A stretch of 41,961 nucleotides of DNA. Origin: Lysobacterales bacterium (GTDB lineage: Bacteria; Pseudomonadota; Gammaproteobacteria; Xanthomonadales; Rhodanobacteraceae). Position 1 is the first letter of the stretch. Every line of letters starts with the position of its first letter. The notes beneath the pieces are model-generated. The model had not been told where the DNA came from, did no database searches, and saw only the letters and a program-made list of their open reading frames with translations. Shown piece after piece: positions 33,894 through 41,961 of the stretch. The stretch lies in contig JAJPID010000024.1 of NCBI GenBank assembly GCA_021324945.1, positions 1 through 41,961 of the forward strand. The letters run 5' to 3'. A program made the translations under genes and the position numbers.

Positions 33894-33902
33894 ACTGCGC
33901 GC

Positions 33903-34661
33903 ATGAGCGATCCACAATCCTCCGGTACCACGCACTTCGGCTACCGCGAAGTGCCGGTCGCGCAAAAGCAGAAGTTGGTCGGCGAGGTGTTTACTTCCGT
34001 CGCTGGCAAATACGACTTGATGAACGACTTGATGTCGTTCGGCATCCATCGTTTGTGGAAGCGTTTCTTCGTGGCGACTTCCGGTGTGCGGCCCGGCGAC
34101 CGCGTGCTGGACTTGGCCGGCGGCACGGGCGACATCGCCGCGCTGCTCTTGCCGCGCGTGGGCGACCAAGGCGAAGTGATCGTCGGCGACATCAACGCGT
34201 CGATGTTGCGCACCGGCCGCGATCGTTTACTCGATCGCGGTCTGCACGCGCGCCTGCGCTGGACGCAGTTGAACGCTGAAGCGCTGCCGTTCCCAGACGG
34301 TTGCTTCGACGCGGTGACCATCGCGTTCGGCCTGCGCAATGTCACAGACAAGCACAAGGCGCTTGCCGAAATGCAGCGCGTACTGAAACCCGGCGGCCGT
34401 GGGCTGATCCTGGAGTTCTCGCGCCTGCAAAGCGAGCTGCTGAAGCCGCTCTACGATTTCCATTCCTTCCAGGTGCTGCCGCGGCTGGGAAAATTGATCG
34501 CCGACGACGAGGCGAGTTACCGCTATCTCGCCGAATCCATCCGCAAGCATCCGGACCAAGACACGTTGCGCGCGATGATGGAGAGCGCCGGTTTTAGCAA
34601 CGTGCAAGTGCGCAATCTCTCCGCAGGCATCGTCGCGATCCATCGCGGCTACAAGATCTGA
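33903..34661 (+). CDS. ubiE: Demethylmenaquinone/ubiquinone C-methyltransferase UbiE
   Basis: A 252-residue SAM-dependent enzyme that carries out C-methylation in ubiquinone (and menaquinone) synthesis. It has the first signature [17 protein letters not shown], the SAM motif [12 protein letters not shown], and the second signature [15 protein letters not shown]. Length is normal. It starts 9 bp after the lipoprotein stop and so may be co-transcribed with it. Unlike in E. coli, ubiJ and ubiB are not downstream but lie about 1.8 kb away on the other strand. Confidence 0.97.
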   Translation: MSDPQSSGTTHFGYREVPVAQKQKLVGEVFTSVAGKYDLMNDLMSFGIHRLWKRFFVATSGVRPGDRVLDLAGGTGDIAALLLPRVGDQGEVIVGDINASMLRTGRDRLLDRGLHARLRWTQLNAEALPFPDGCFDAVTIAFGLRNVTDKHKALAEMQRVLKPGGRGLILEFSRLQSELLKPLYDFHSFQVLPRLGKLIADDEASYRYLAESIRKHPDQDTLRAMMESAGFSNVQVRNLSAGIVAIHRGYKI

Positions 34662-34668
34662 ACACGCA

Positions 34669-35352
34669 TCAAGCCGCGCGCAAATCCTCGACGATGTTTC
34701 CCCATTGCGTGATTTCCCGCTCGTGTCCCGCATCGCGCCAGGTTTCTGCGAGCGCGGCCTGATACCACTCCTGCATCGGCGGCAACGCGAGCAACCGTTG
34801 CGCATACGCCTTCGAGTTGTCATCCAGCGGCGGCGAATAGGTCTGAATGCGGAAGGCGACCGGCGCGTAGAACGCGTCGGCGGCGGTGAATTCATTGCCC
34901 GCGAGGAACGGGCCGCCGAAGCGATGCAGCCCTTCGTTCCACAACTCGGAAATACGCGAGAGATCGCGTTGCAGTGCATCGTCGACGCGATGCAGTTTCA
35001 CGCGGATGCCGCAGCTCATGCCGCACTGTGTACGCAGCGCGGTGAACCCGGAATGCATTTCCGCCGCGGCGCAGCGCGCGAACGCGCGCGCCTTTGCATC
35101 GGCCGGCCACACGCCCGAATGGCGCTCGGCCAGATATTCGGTGATCGCCAGCGAGTCCCACACCACCGTGTCACCATCGACCAGACAGGGCACTTTGCCG
35201 CTGGGCGAAAACGTGCGAAACGTCTTCCAGCTCGAACCGGCATCGAACTGGAACAATTTCTCCTCGAAATCGATCCGGCGCGTTTTCATCAGGATCCACG
35301 GCCGCAACGACCATGAGGAGTAATTCTTGTTGCCGATGTAAAGCGTGTACAT
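34669..35352 (-). CDS. Glutathione S-transferase family protein
   Basis: A 227-residue GST. The thioredoxin-like N-terminal domain begins MYTLYIGNKNYSSWSLRPW, with the likely catalytic Ser at 12 or 13, and FSPSGKVPCLVDGDTVVWDSLAI contains the cis-Pro and the glutathione-binding Asp-Ser (quoted in parts). The C-terminal helical domain has GGPFLAGNEFTAADAFYAP. It resembles the YfcF/zeta-like branch. The ATG at 35352 has GGAG upstream. It is convergent with ubiE with only 7 bp between stops. Confidence 0.92.
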   Translation of the reverse strand: MYTLYIGNKNYSSWSLRPWILMKTRRIDFEEKLFQFDAGSSWKTFRTFSPSGKVPCLVDGDTVVWDSLAITEYLAERHSGVWPADAKARAFARCAAAEMHSGFTALRTQCGMSCGIRVKLHRVDDALQRDLSRISELWNEGLHRFGGPFLAGNEFTAADAFYAPVAFRIQTYSPPLDDNSKAYAQRLLALPPMQEWYQAALAETWRDAGHEREITQWGNIVEDLRAA

Positions 35353-35490
35353 GGCGCACTCCCGGTCGTGAATGCGACATTTTAGCGATGCCGGACGCAC
35401 GCCGCGGCCGCGCCTTTCTGCACGAGCACGTCATGACGTGCCGCTGGCATACTCGGCCATTCGCCTGAACACTTCCAGCCGGAGTCCACG

Positions 35491-37362
35491 ATGTTCCGCC
35501 ATTTTCTTTTTGCCGCGTTGTTATTGCTGCCGCCGGCCGCCTTTGCGGCCGACCCGCACTCCTGGGCGCAACCCGATCGGGTGCTGGTCAAGCACATCGA
35601 CATGAACCTGGCCGTCGATTTCGACAAGAAGCAATTGAACGGAACGGCCACGTTGGATCTGGACTGGAAGAATCCGGACGCGAAACAACTGGTGCTGGAT
35701 ACGCGCGATCTGCATATCGCCCGCATCGACGCGATCGGCGCGAATGGCGACGCCACGCCCCTAAAATACACGCTGGCACCGGCGGACAAATCGCTGGGCA
35801 GCAAACTGACGATCGAAACGCCGGATCGTCCGGCACACATCCGCATCGCCTATGCGACTTCGCCGGATGCATCCGGCTTGCAATGGCTGGATCCGGCACA
35901 GACCGCGGGCAAGAAGATGCCCTTCATGTTCTCGCAATCCGAATCCATTCACGCGCGCTCGTGGGTGCCGTTGCAGGATTCGCCGGCGATCCGCTTCACT
36001 TGGCACGCGGTGGTGACAGCGCCGAAGCACCTGCGCGTGGTGATGAGCGCGCCGAACGATCCGAAACATCCGCTGGATGGCCGTTTCGAATTCACGCAGA
36101 CGCACCCTGTTCCTTCGTATCTGCTGGCGATCGCGGCGGGCGACATCGCCGTGCGCGAAACCGGCCCGCGCAGCGCGGTGTACGCCGAACCCTTGGTCGT
36201 CGAAAAAGCGGCGCATGAATTCGAAGACACGGAGAAGATGATCGAAACGGCAGAGTCGCTGTACGGCCCGTACCGCTGGGGCCGCTACGATCTGCTGGTG
36301 CTGCCGCCGTCGTTTCCTTTCGGCGGCATGGAAAATCCCAACATGACCTTCGCCACGCCGACGATCATCGTGGGTGACAAGAGCCTGGTCAGCGTGGTTT
36401 CGCACGAACTCGCGCATTCCTGGTCGGGCAATCTGGTGACCGCGGCGAGCTGGCGCGACATCTGGTTGAACGAAGGGATCACCACTTACGTGCAGGGCCG
36501 CATCACCGAAGCCTTGTACGGCAAACGCCTCGCCGACGAAGAAACGCTGCTGGCCATCCGCAACCTGCAGAAGGAAATCGCCACGATGCCGGCCAACGCG
36601 CAACGTCTTGCGCCGCAGCCGCGCAAGATCGATGCAGACGACGAACTCTCCGATGTCGCCTACGACAAGGGCTCATGGTTCCTGCGCACGCTGGAACAGC
36701 GCTTCGGCCGCAAGCCCTTCGACGATTACCTGAAAGGCTATTTCGATCATTTCGCCTGGCACAGCATCACCACCGAGCAGATGCTCGATTATCTGAAACC
36801 GAATCTGATCGACAAATATCCCGGCAAGATGAGCTGGGATGAAGTGAAGGAATGGGTTTATGGTGCGGGCATTCCCAAGGATGCGCCGATCCCGGACTCG
36901 CCGCAGTTCGATGCGATCGACAAGGAACGCGCGCAATTTCTGGCAGGAAAACTCGCAGCGGACAAACTGGATGCGAAAAACTGGAACACGCAGGAATGGA
37001 TGTATTTCCTCGATCGCCTGCCCGATGCGCCGCCGCTGGGGAAGATGCAGGCACTGGATGCCGCGTGGCACCTCACCGGTACGCCCAACGCCGAGATCGG
37101 CATGCGCTGGTATGTGCATGCGATCGCGGCGGGCGACAAGGCGGTGTGGAATGCGGCGGCCGAGCACATGACGCGCATCGGCCGCATCTATCTGATGCTG
37201 CCGGTGTACTCGGCCTTCGCAAAAACGCCGGAAGGTTTGGCCTTCGCCGAACAGGTGTACGCGGAAGCGAAGGACGGCTATCACCCGATCACGCGCATGG
37301 CGATCGAGCGCGTGTTTGCGAAAGCCAAGACTGAGCGCAAGTCGAAAGCGCCGGCGCATTGA
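35491..37362 (+). CDS. M1 family aminopeptidase (leukotriene A4 hydrolase-like)
   Basis: A 623-residue exported zinc aminopeptidase. A signal peptide covers residues 1-20 (cleavage after AFAA). The substrate-binding motif is GGMEN at 278-282. The zinc motif HELAH is at 305-309, with the third ligand E328 in LNEG. The C-terminal third is the helical armadillo-like domain of the LTA4 hydrolase group rather than the longer PepN type. It probably trims N-terminal residues from peptides in the periplasm. The next gene starts 2 bp after its stop. Confidence 0.95.
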   Translation: MFRHFLFAALLLLPPAAFAADPHSWAQPDRVLVKHIDMNLAVDFDKKQLNGTATLDLDWKNPDAKQLVLDTRDLHIARIDAIGANGDATPLKYTLAPADKSLGSKLTIETPDRPAHIRIAYATSPDASGLQWLDPAQTAGKKMPFMFSQSESIHARSWVPLQDSPAIRFTWHAVVTAPKHLRVVMSAPNDPKHPLDGRFEFTQTHPVPSYLLAIAAGDIAVRETGPRSAVYAEPLVVEKAAHEFEDTEKMIETAESLYGPYRWGRYDLLVLPPSFPFGGMENPNMTFATPTIIVGDKSLVSVVSHELAHSWSGNLVTAASWRDIWLNEGITTYVQGRITEALYGKRLADEETLLAIRNLQKEIATMPANAQRLAPQPRKIDADDELSDVAYDKGSWFLRTLEQRFGRKPFDDYLKGYFDHFAWHSITTEQMLDYLKPNLIDKYPGKMSWDEVKEWVYGAGIPKDAPIPDSPQFDAIDKERAQFLAGKLAADKLDAKNWNTQEWMYFLDRLPDAPPLGKMQALDAAWHLTGTPNAEIGMRWYVHAIAAGDKAVWNAAAEHMTRIGRIYLMLPVYSAFAKTPEGLAFAEQVYAEAKDGYHPITRMAIERVFAKAKTERKSKAPAH

Positions 37363-37364
37363 GC

Positions 37365-38342
37365 ATGGCCGAAGATCCACGCGCCATCGTGATCGCCCGC
37401 GTCAAGCGCCGCCTGAAAATCCTGGGCGCGCTGCTCGGCCTGATCGTGCTCGCGCTGATCGTGATCTACTTCGCCGCGCCGCAGTGGCTGATGCAGGCGC
37501 AGGTGGATTGGCAGGCGCGGCGCGCGCAGGTCAGCGAAAAATCCGTGCAGGCCGGCGACACACGCTGGTCGTACTACGAAGGCGGCAAGGGGCCGACGCT
37601 GTTGCTGCTGCACGGTTACGAGGACAGCAAGGAAGTCTGGCTGCCCGTCGCGCAATATCTCACGCCCAACTTCCGTGTGATCATCCCCGATCTGCCCGGT
37701 TGGGGCGGTTCCTCGCGCGATCCGGATGCCGATTACGACTACACCGCGCAGGCCGATCGCCTGCGCGCGTTCGTGCAGAAGTTGAATCTCGGCGGCATCG
37801 CGGTCGCCGGACACTCGATGGGCGGCGGCATCGCCGGCGTGTATGCGTCTAAATATCCTCAAGATGTGGGCGCGCTGATCCTGATCGACAGCGCCGGCGC
37901 GCCATTCAAGGAGAACGCCTTCCTGCGCGAGGTGAACGCTGGCCGCAATCCTTTCACCATCGAGAATCGCGCCGATTTCGAACGCGGCCAAAAATTGGGA
38001 TTCGAAAATCCACCGTGGCTGCCACCGCGTTTCAAGGACGTGATCATTGCGCAAGCGCGGGATGATCGTGCTTTTGACGATCGCGTGCTCAAGCAACTGT
38101 TCGCACCGGATCAGCGCAACGTGCTGACGCGTGCGCTGCCGAAAGTCACCGCGCCAACCCTGACGATCTGGTGCCGGCAGGACAAGATCATCGATATTTC
38201 CGCGTTGGATACCATTCGCGACGCACTGACCGCCGCGCCCAAGATCAGCGTGACCGAGTTCAACGGCTGCGGCCACATGGCGATCCTGGAACGCCCGAAG
38301 GAAATCGCCGATGCGATTACACACTTCGTGTTGATGCCTTGA
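37365..38342 (+). CDS. Membrane-anchored alpha/beta hydrolase
   Basis: A 325-residue protein with one N-terminal membrane helix (about 20-38) after a basic segment, then an alpha/beta hydrolase domain with HGYED oxyanion loop, nucleophile Ser151 in GHSMGGG, and a late GCGHMAILE holding the His. It is likely an esterase or lipase facing the periplasm. The ATG at 37365 is used; a TTG at 37359 overlapping the aminopeptidase stop is possible. It is in one transcription unit with the M1 peptidase gene. Confidence 0.9.
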   Translation: MAEDPRAIVIARVKRRLKILGALLGLIVLALIVIYFAAPQWLMQAQVDWQARRAQVSEKSVQAGDTRWSYYEGGKGPTLLLLHGYEDSKEVWLPVAQYLTPNFRVIIPDLPGWGGSSRDPDADYDYTAQADRLRAFVQKLNLGGIAVAGHSMGGGIAGVYASKYPQDVGALILIDSAGAPFKENAFLREVNAGRNPFTIENRADFERGQKLGFENPPWLPPRFKDVIIAQARDDRAFDDRVLKQLFAPDQRNVLTRALPKVTAPTLTIWCRQDKIIDISALDTIRDALTAAPKISVTEFNGCGHMAILERPKEIADAITHFVLMP

Positions 38343-38367
38343 TCGGGGCCGGGCGTACAATGATTCG

Positions 38368-39219
38368 ATGCCGTACGAGTCGCGCAAGGACGTGAGCGAA
38401 TCGCCGCTGGGGCGCCGGGTCGAGGCGCCCACCGCGCCGGATGCAAGCGTGCTGTTTCCGGTGCCGCGTGTGCAGGCGCGCGTGGAGATCGGATTGAGCA
38501 CCACGGCGCTGCCCTTCGTCGGCGTCGATATCTGGAACGCCTACGAGCTCTCGTGGCTGGATGCGCGCGGCAAGCCAATGGTGGCCATCGCTGAATTGCG
38601 CGTACCGGCCGATTCGCCGAATCTCATCGAATCGAAATCGCTGAAACTGTATTTGAATGCGTACGCGCAGTCGCGTTTTGACGACGCAATCGACTTGCGC
38701 AACGCCATCGCGCGTGACCTGAGCGAAACGGCCGGCGCGCCAGTGGAAATCACCTTGATCGAATCGGACGATTTCCCGAAGCAGACCCTTTCGGAACTGC
38801 CCGGCGTCTCGCTGGACGAGCAGGAAATCGCGATCAATGACTACGGCCCGCCGCAGCCGGAACATCTGCGCACCAATACGCGCGCAAGGCAGGTCGAGGA
38901 ATCGTTGATCACGCGCTTGTTTCGTTCCAATTGTCCCGTCACCGGACAGCCGGATTGGGCCGCCGTGCAAATCCGTTATATCGGTGTGCCGATCGATCGC
39001 GCGGGTCTGCTGCGCTATCTGGTTTCCTACCGCGAACATTGCGGTTTCCACGAAGCCTGTGTGGAGCGCATCTTCGTGGACGTCATGGCAGGCTGCGCAC
39101 CGCGCGCGCTGAGCGTCTACGCGCGCTTCACCCGCCGCGGCGGGCTGGACATCAATCCCTGGCGCGCCACGCCGGGTTACGCGATGCCGCCGCCGAATGT
39201 GCGGATGGCGAGACAATAG
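38368..39219 (+). CDS. queF: NADPH-dependent preQ0 reductase QueF (long form)
   Basis: A 283-residue two-domain QueF that reduces 7-cyano-7-deazaguanine to preQ1 for queuosine in tRNA. The QueF motif ESKSLKLYLN is at 88-97. The catalytic Cys189 is in SNCPVTGQPDW, with Asp196 downstream. The order motif then Cys domain shows the long bimodular type usual in Gammaproteobacteria. The start 25 bp after the hydrolase stop leaves no room for a preQ1 riboswitch, and none is seen. Confidence 0.97.
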   Translation: MPYESRKDVSESPLGRRVEAPTAPDASVLFPVPRVQARVEIGLSTTALPFVGVDIWNAYELSWLDARGKPMVAIAELRVPADSPNLIESKSLKLYLNAYAQSRFDDAIDLRNAIARDLSETAGAPVEITLIESDDFPKQTLSELPGVSLDEQEIAINDYGPPQPEHLRTNTRARQVEESLITRLFRSNCPVTGQPDWAAVQIRYIGVPIDRAGLLRYLVSYREHCGFHEACVERIFVDVMAGCAPRALSVYARFTRRGGLDINPWRATPGYAMPPPNVRMARQ

Positions 39220-39331
39220 TTTGTGCGATCATGCCTGATCGCGAGAATCAAAAGACGGCCAGGGAGCTCTGGGCCATGAATGGCGGCTCTGGTCGCACTT
39301 TTCACCAACAGCACGGACGGTGGTGACGATC

Positions 39332-40513
39332 ATGGAACATACCTTCGACTATCTGATCCTCGGCGCGGGCATGGCGGGTTCGGCCGCGACGAAAGGCATC
39401 CGCTCGCGCGATCCGAAAGGCACCATCGCGCTGCTGGGCGCAGAACCGCACCCGCCCTACGACCGCCCGCCGCTGAGCAAGGATCTGTGGAGCGGCAAGA
39501 AATCGCCGGAGCAAATCTGGCGCAACATCGAGGGCCTGCGCGCCACGCTGTTTCCCGGTCGGCACGCGACTGCCATCGACACTCGGGCAAAAACCGTGCG
39601 CGACGATCACGGCGATCATTACCGTTATGGCAAGCTGCTGATCGCCACCGGCGGCACGCCACGTCGCATCGCCGGATTGGAAAACGAGCGCGTGATCTAC
39701 TACCGCACGCTGGACGATTACCACGCGCTGCACGATGCGCTGCATCCGGACATGCGCGTGGCGGTGATCGGCGGCGGCTTCATCGGCAGCGAGATCGCTG
39801 CGGCACTGGCAATGAACGGCGCCAAGGTCGCCTTGCTGATCGATGGCGAGTTCATCGGCGGACGGGTTTATCCGCGCGCGCTGGCCGAATTCGTCACGAA
39901 GTACTTCCGCGAAAAGGGCGTGGAGATTCACACGGGAGCTCGTGTGAAGGGCGGCAGCGCGAGCGACGAAGGCGTCACGTTGCAACTGGAGAGCGGTGAC
40001 AGCGTCGAAGCCGAATGGGTGGTCGCTGGATTGGGCATCACGCCCAATGTGCAACTCGCGCAAGCCGCCGGTATAGAGGTCGATAACGGCATCGTGGTCG
40101 ACGAACAACTCCTCGCCGCGCCGGATATCTGGGTGGCGGGCGATGCGGCGAACTATCCAGACGCGACGTTGGGCGAACGCCGACGCGTCGAACACGAAGA
40201 CGCCGCGCTAACAATGGGCGAACACGCAGGGAAAAACATGGCCGGCGCGGATGCGCCCTATACGCACCTGCCGTATTTCTACTCCGATCTGTTCGACCTC
40301 GGCTACGAAGCGGTCGGCGAACTGGATGCGCGAATGCAAACCATCGAAGACTGGAAGGAACCGTTCCGCGAAGGTGTCGTGTATTACCTGAAGGACGGCC
40401 GCGTACGCGGGGTGCTGCTGTGGAACGTTTGGGACAAGAAAGACGCCGCGCGCGAACTGATCGCGCAGCGCGGGCCGTTCGAGGAGAAGGATTTGCGCGG
40501 AAAGTTGCTCTGA
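39332..40513 (+). CDS. FAD-dependent pyridine nucleotide-disulphide oxidoreductase (ferredoxin reductase/AIF-like)
   Basis: A 393-residue enzyme with two dinucleotide-binding folds. The FAD motif is GAGMAGSA at 11-18, the second is VIGGGFIGSEIAAALAMNG near 142-160, and VAGDAAN closes the FAD site. The PYDRPPLSKDLW block is characteristic of rhodocoxin- or putidaredoxin-reductase-like proteins and of AIF. The electron acceptor is unknown; no ferredoxin gene is adjacent. The ATG at 39332 is used; a GTG at 39320 is possible. It converges with tatC with a 4-bp gap. Confidence 0.9.
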   Translation: MEHTFDYLILGAGMAGSAATKGIRSRDPKGTIALLGAEPHPPYDRPPLSKDLWSGKKSPEQIWRNIEGLRATLFPGRHATAIDTRAKTVRDDHGDHYRYGKLLIATGGTPRRIAGLENERVIYYRTLDDYHALHDALHPDMRVAVIGGGFIGSEIAAALAMNGAKVALLIDGEFIGGRVYPRALAEFVTKYFREKGVEIHTGARVKGGSASDEGVTLQLESGDSVEAEWVVAGLGITPNVQLAQAAGIEVDNGIVVDEQLLAAPDIWVAGDAANYPDATLGERRRVEHEDAALTMGEHAGKNMAGADAPYTHLPYFYSDLFDLGYEAVGELDARMQTIEDWKEPFREGVVYYLKDGRVRGVLLWNVWDKKDAARELIAQRGPFEEKDLRGKLL

Positions 40514-40517
40514 AGCG

Positions 40518-41297
40518 CTACGCGCTCGTTGCCGCACTCACCTCTTTCGGCTTCACCAGCACGCGCACCGCGATCAGACCCAGCTCGTAGAGCAGGCACA
40601 TCGGCACGGCGAGGGACGTCTGCGAGATCACATCCGGCGGTGTCAGGATCGCCGCGACCACGAAGCAACCGACGATCACGTAACCGCGCGCCTTCTTCAG
40701 TTTCGGCAGATCGACAAAGCCGATCGCGGCCAGCAACACGACCGCCACCGGCATCTCGAAACACAGGCCGAAAGCGAGGAACACCACCAGCACGAAATCG
40801 AGGTAATGGCCGATGTCGGTCATCATCGACACGCCAGCCGGCGTGACTGCCGTCAGGAAGCGGAACACCATCGGCAGCACCAGGAAATAAGCGAACGCGC
40901 AACCGGCGTAGAACAGGACCACCGCCGACACCAGCAGCGGCCGCGCCAGTCTTTTTTCGTGGCGGTACAAACCGGGGCTGACGAATGCCCACAATTGATA
41001 CAGCACCACCGGCATGGCGACGAACAGCGCGACAAAGAACGCCAGTTTCAGCGGCGTCAGAAAGGGGCTCGCGACATCGATCGCGACCAGGTGCGCGCCC
41101 TGCGGCATGCGCGCCACCAGCGGCCGCGCCAAATACGAATAGAGTTTGCTGGCGAACGGCACCAGCGCCAGCAGCACAATGAGCACCGCGAGAATCGCTT
41201 TCAACAGGCGCGCGCGCAGTTCGATCAGATGACTCATGAAACCCTGCTCGGGCAGGGTTTCGTTGCGCTCCGACGGTGGCGTGTCGGACGCACTCAT
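40518..41297 (-). CDS. tatC: Twin-arginine translocase subunit TatC
   Basis: A 259-residue inner-membrane protein with six helices. It binds the twin-arginine signal of folded export substrates. The conserved N-terminal block FMSHLIELRARLLK, the SPFLTPLKLAFF loop, and FGLCFEMPVAVVLL are all present. The ATG overlaps the tatB stop by four bases, so tatB and tatC are translationally coupled. Length is normal. Confidence 0.97.
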   Translation of the reverse strand: MSASDTPPSERNETLPEQGFMSHLIELRARLLKAILAVLIVLLALVPFASKLYSYLARPLVARMPQGAHLVAIDVASPFLTPLKLAFFVALFVAMPVVLYQLWAFVSPGLYRHEKRLARPLLVSAVVLFYAGCAFAYFLVLPMVFRFLTAVTPAGVSMMTDIGHYLDFVLVVFLAFGLCFEMPVAVVLLAAIGFVDLPKLKKARGYVIVGCFVVAAILTPPDVISQTSLAVPMCLLYELGLIAVRVLVKPKEVSAATSA

Positions 41298-41686
41298 GGT
41301 CGTTCACGCGATTCGTCGTCTGCCGACGCCGGTTCTTTCGCTTTGGAAATCTCGGTCGAAGAACGCGAAACCTCCGCACGCGCTTCATCGATCCGTTCGC
41401 GTGCTTCGCGTGCCGCACTGCCCAGCGCGTCAGCGGCCGTGCTCGCGTGCTTGCGCGTTTCGTCCATGGCCGCGCGCGCGGCTTCCTGCGCTTCTTTCAA
41501 TTTCGCGCGCAGTGCCTCTGCTTCCAGTTCGCGCATCACTTCCGCACGCACGCTGTCCCAGCCGCGCCGCACGCGGCGCAACAGCGCGCCCGCGGTGCGC
41601 GCCGCGCCCGGCAGACGCTCCGGGCCGAGCACCACCAGCGCCACCACCGCGATCAGCAGGATTTCGCCGAAGGAGATGTCGAACAT
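41294..41686 (-). CDS. tatB: Twin-arginine translocase subunit TatB
   Basis: A 130-residue protein with a short N-terminal membrane helix (about 5-20, MFDISFGEILLIAVVALVVL within limits) and the LGPERLP hinge with the TatB-specific Glu8. A long amphipathic, Ala- and Glu-rich coiled region follows. It hands substrates from TatC to TatA. It is separated from tatA by a 61-bp gap with a hairpin repeat. Confidence 0.94.
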   Translation of the reverse strand: MFDISFGEILLIAVVALVVLGPERLPGAARTAGALLRRVRRGWDSVRAEVMRELEAEALRAKLKEAQEAARAAMDETRKHASTAADALGSAAREARERIDEARAEVSRSSTEISKAKEPASADDESRERP

Positions 41687-41720
41687 ACGACTGCGCAGCA
41701 GTGAGCTTGCCCGCGATCAT

Positions 41721-41744
41721 TCGCCTGCAAGCAGGCTCCTGCGA
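41721..41744. repeat. REP hairpin between tatA and tatB
   Basis: GCCTGC-AA-GCAGGC at 41723-41736 sits inside a segment that reads on the minus strand CGCAGGAGCCTGCTTGCAGG, close to the extragenic repeat known in Pseudomonas and xanthomonads (type GGAGCGGGCTTGCCCGCG). Its place inside the tat operon could lower tatBC relative to tatA. Confidence 0.65.
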
Positions 41745-41747
41745 GCG

Positions 41748-41961
41748 TCATTCCGCGCGATCGCGCGGCGGGGCGTTGCTTTCCGCGCCCGCGGGCGGAG
41801 GCTGCGGCGCGTCGGCACGCAGCTGTGGTTCGGGCTTCTTCTCGTCTTCGCCGTTCATCGAATGCTTGAATTCGCGGATCGCCTTGCCGAGATCGCCGCC
41901 GACGTTCTTCAGCCGGCTGGTGCCGAAGATCACCAGCACGATCAGCAGCACGATCAGCCAA
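41748..41961 (-). CDS. tatA: Twin-arginine translocase subunit TatA (partial, N-terminus outside window)
   Basis: The last 70 codons of TatA: the end of its membrane helix ([13 protein letters not shown]), the [10 protein letters not shown] hinge, the amphipathic helix [14 protein letters not shown], and a polar, Pro-rich tail. TatA forms the size-variable pore. The first few residues and the start codon lie beyond base 41961. It is the first gene of the leftward tatABC operon. Confidence 0.95.
   Translation of the reverse strand, partial: WLIVLLIVLVIFGTSRLKNVGGDLGKAIREFKHSMNGEDEKKPEPQLRADAPQPPPAGAESNAPPRDRAE

Noticed and set aside
38343-38367. preQ1 riboswitch before queF
   Set aside because: Only 25 bp separate the upstream stop and the start, too short for the aptamer plus expression platform, and no such fold is seen.
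39231-39326. 31-codon frame before the FAD oxidoreductase
   Set aside because: It is too short, has no ribosome site or recognisable pattern, and overlaps an alternative start of the next gene.

Overview
The window is a GC-rich piece (spot counts mostly 60-70% GC) of a gammaproteobacterial chromosome, most likely from the Xanthomonadales/Lysobacterales and perhaps Rhodanobacteraceae. This is inferred from gene content (ttcA, rdgC, ubiB/J/K/E, tatABC, yifB/comM, long-form queF), from many 'GTCATTCCGG'-type extragenic palindromes, and from a RiPP-type locus that I recall mainly from xanthomonads. No rRNA, tRNA, CRISPR array, prophage or insertion sequence was seen.

Layout. 0-5 kb: a cut-off gene end, a GNAT acetyltransferase, a DUF465 protein, ttcA, rdgC, a YgjP-like metallopeptidase and a secreted beta-lactamase-fold serine hydrolase. 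5.2-11.4 kb: a complete tripartite RND efflux operon read leftward (outer-membrane factor, periplasmic adaptor, RND pump) with a promoter/operator candidate in front. 11.8-17.5 kb, leftward: alpha/beta hydrolase plus zapE, a cytochrome c5, Ku, and a two-gene ABC-2 exporter. 17.5-22.6 kb, rightward: a flavodoxin/ferredoxin-NADP reductase, an OmpR-type response regulator with its histidine kinase, ubiK and comM (yifB).

22.7-28.6 kb is the most interesting part: a putative RiPP (ribosomally made, modified peptide) locus. It holds a SagB-type dehydrogenase, an intact precursor peptide with a nitrile-hydratase-like leader, a second precursor broken by frame changes, a large membrane protein joining a class III nucleotide cyclase domain to a TPR half, and a cyclic-nucleotide-binding GGDEF protein. 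No YcaO, LanM or radical SAM gene is present. The locus may couple cNMP and c-di-GMP signalling to peptide production; that link is inference.

28.6-42 kb is housekeeping: a PlsC-like acyltransferase and arfB, ubiJ-ubiB, trmL with an SDR, a DUF4156 lipoprotein and ubiE, a glutathione transferase, an M1 aminopeptidase with an alpha/beta hydrolase, queF, a pyridine-nucleotide oxidoreductase and tatABC (tatA cut by the window end). The ubiE-ubiJ-ubiB-tatABC block that is contiguous in E. coli is present but split and partly inverted.
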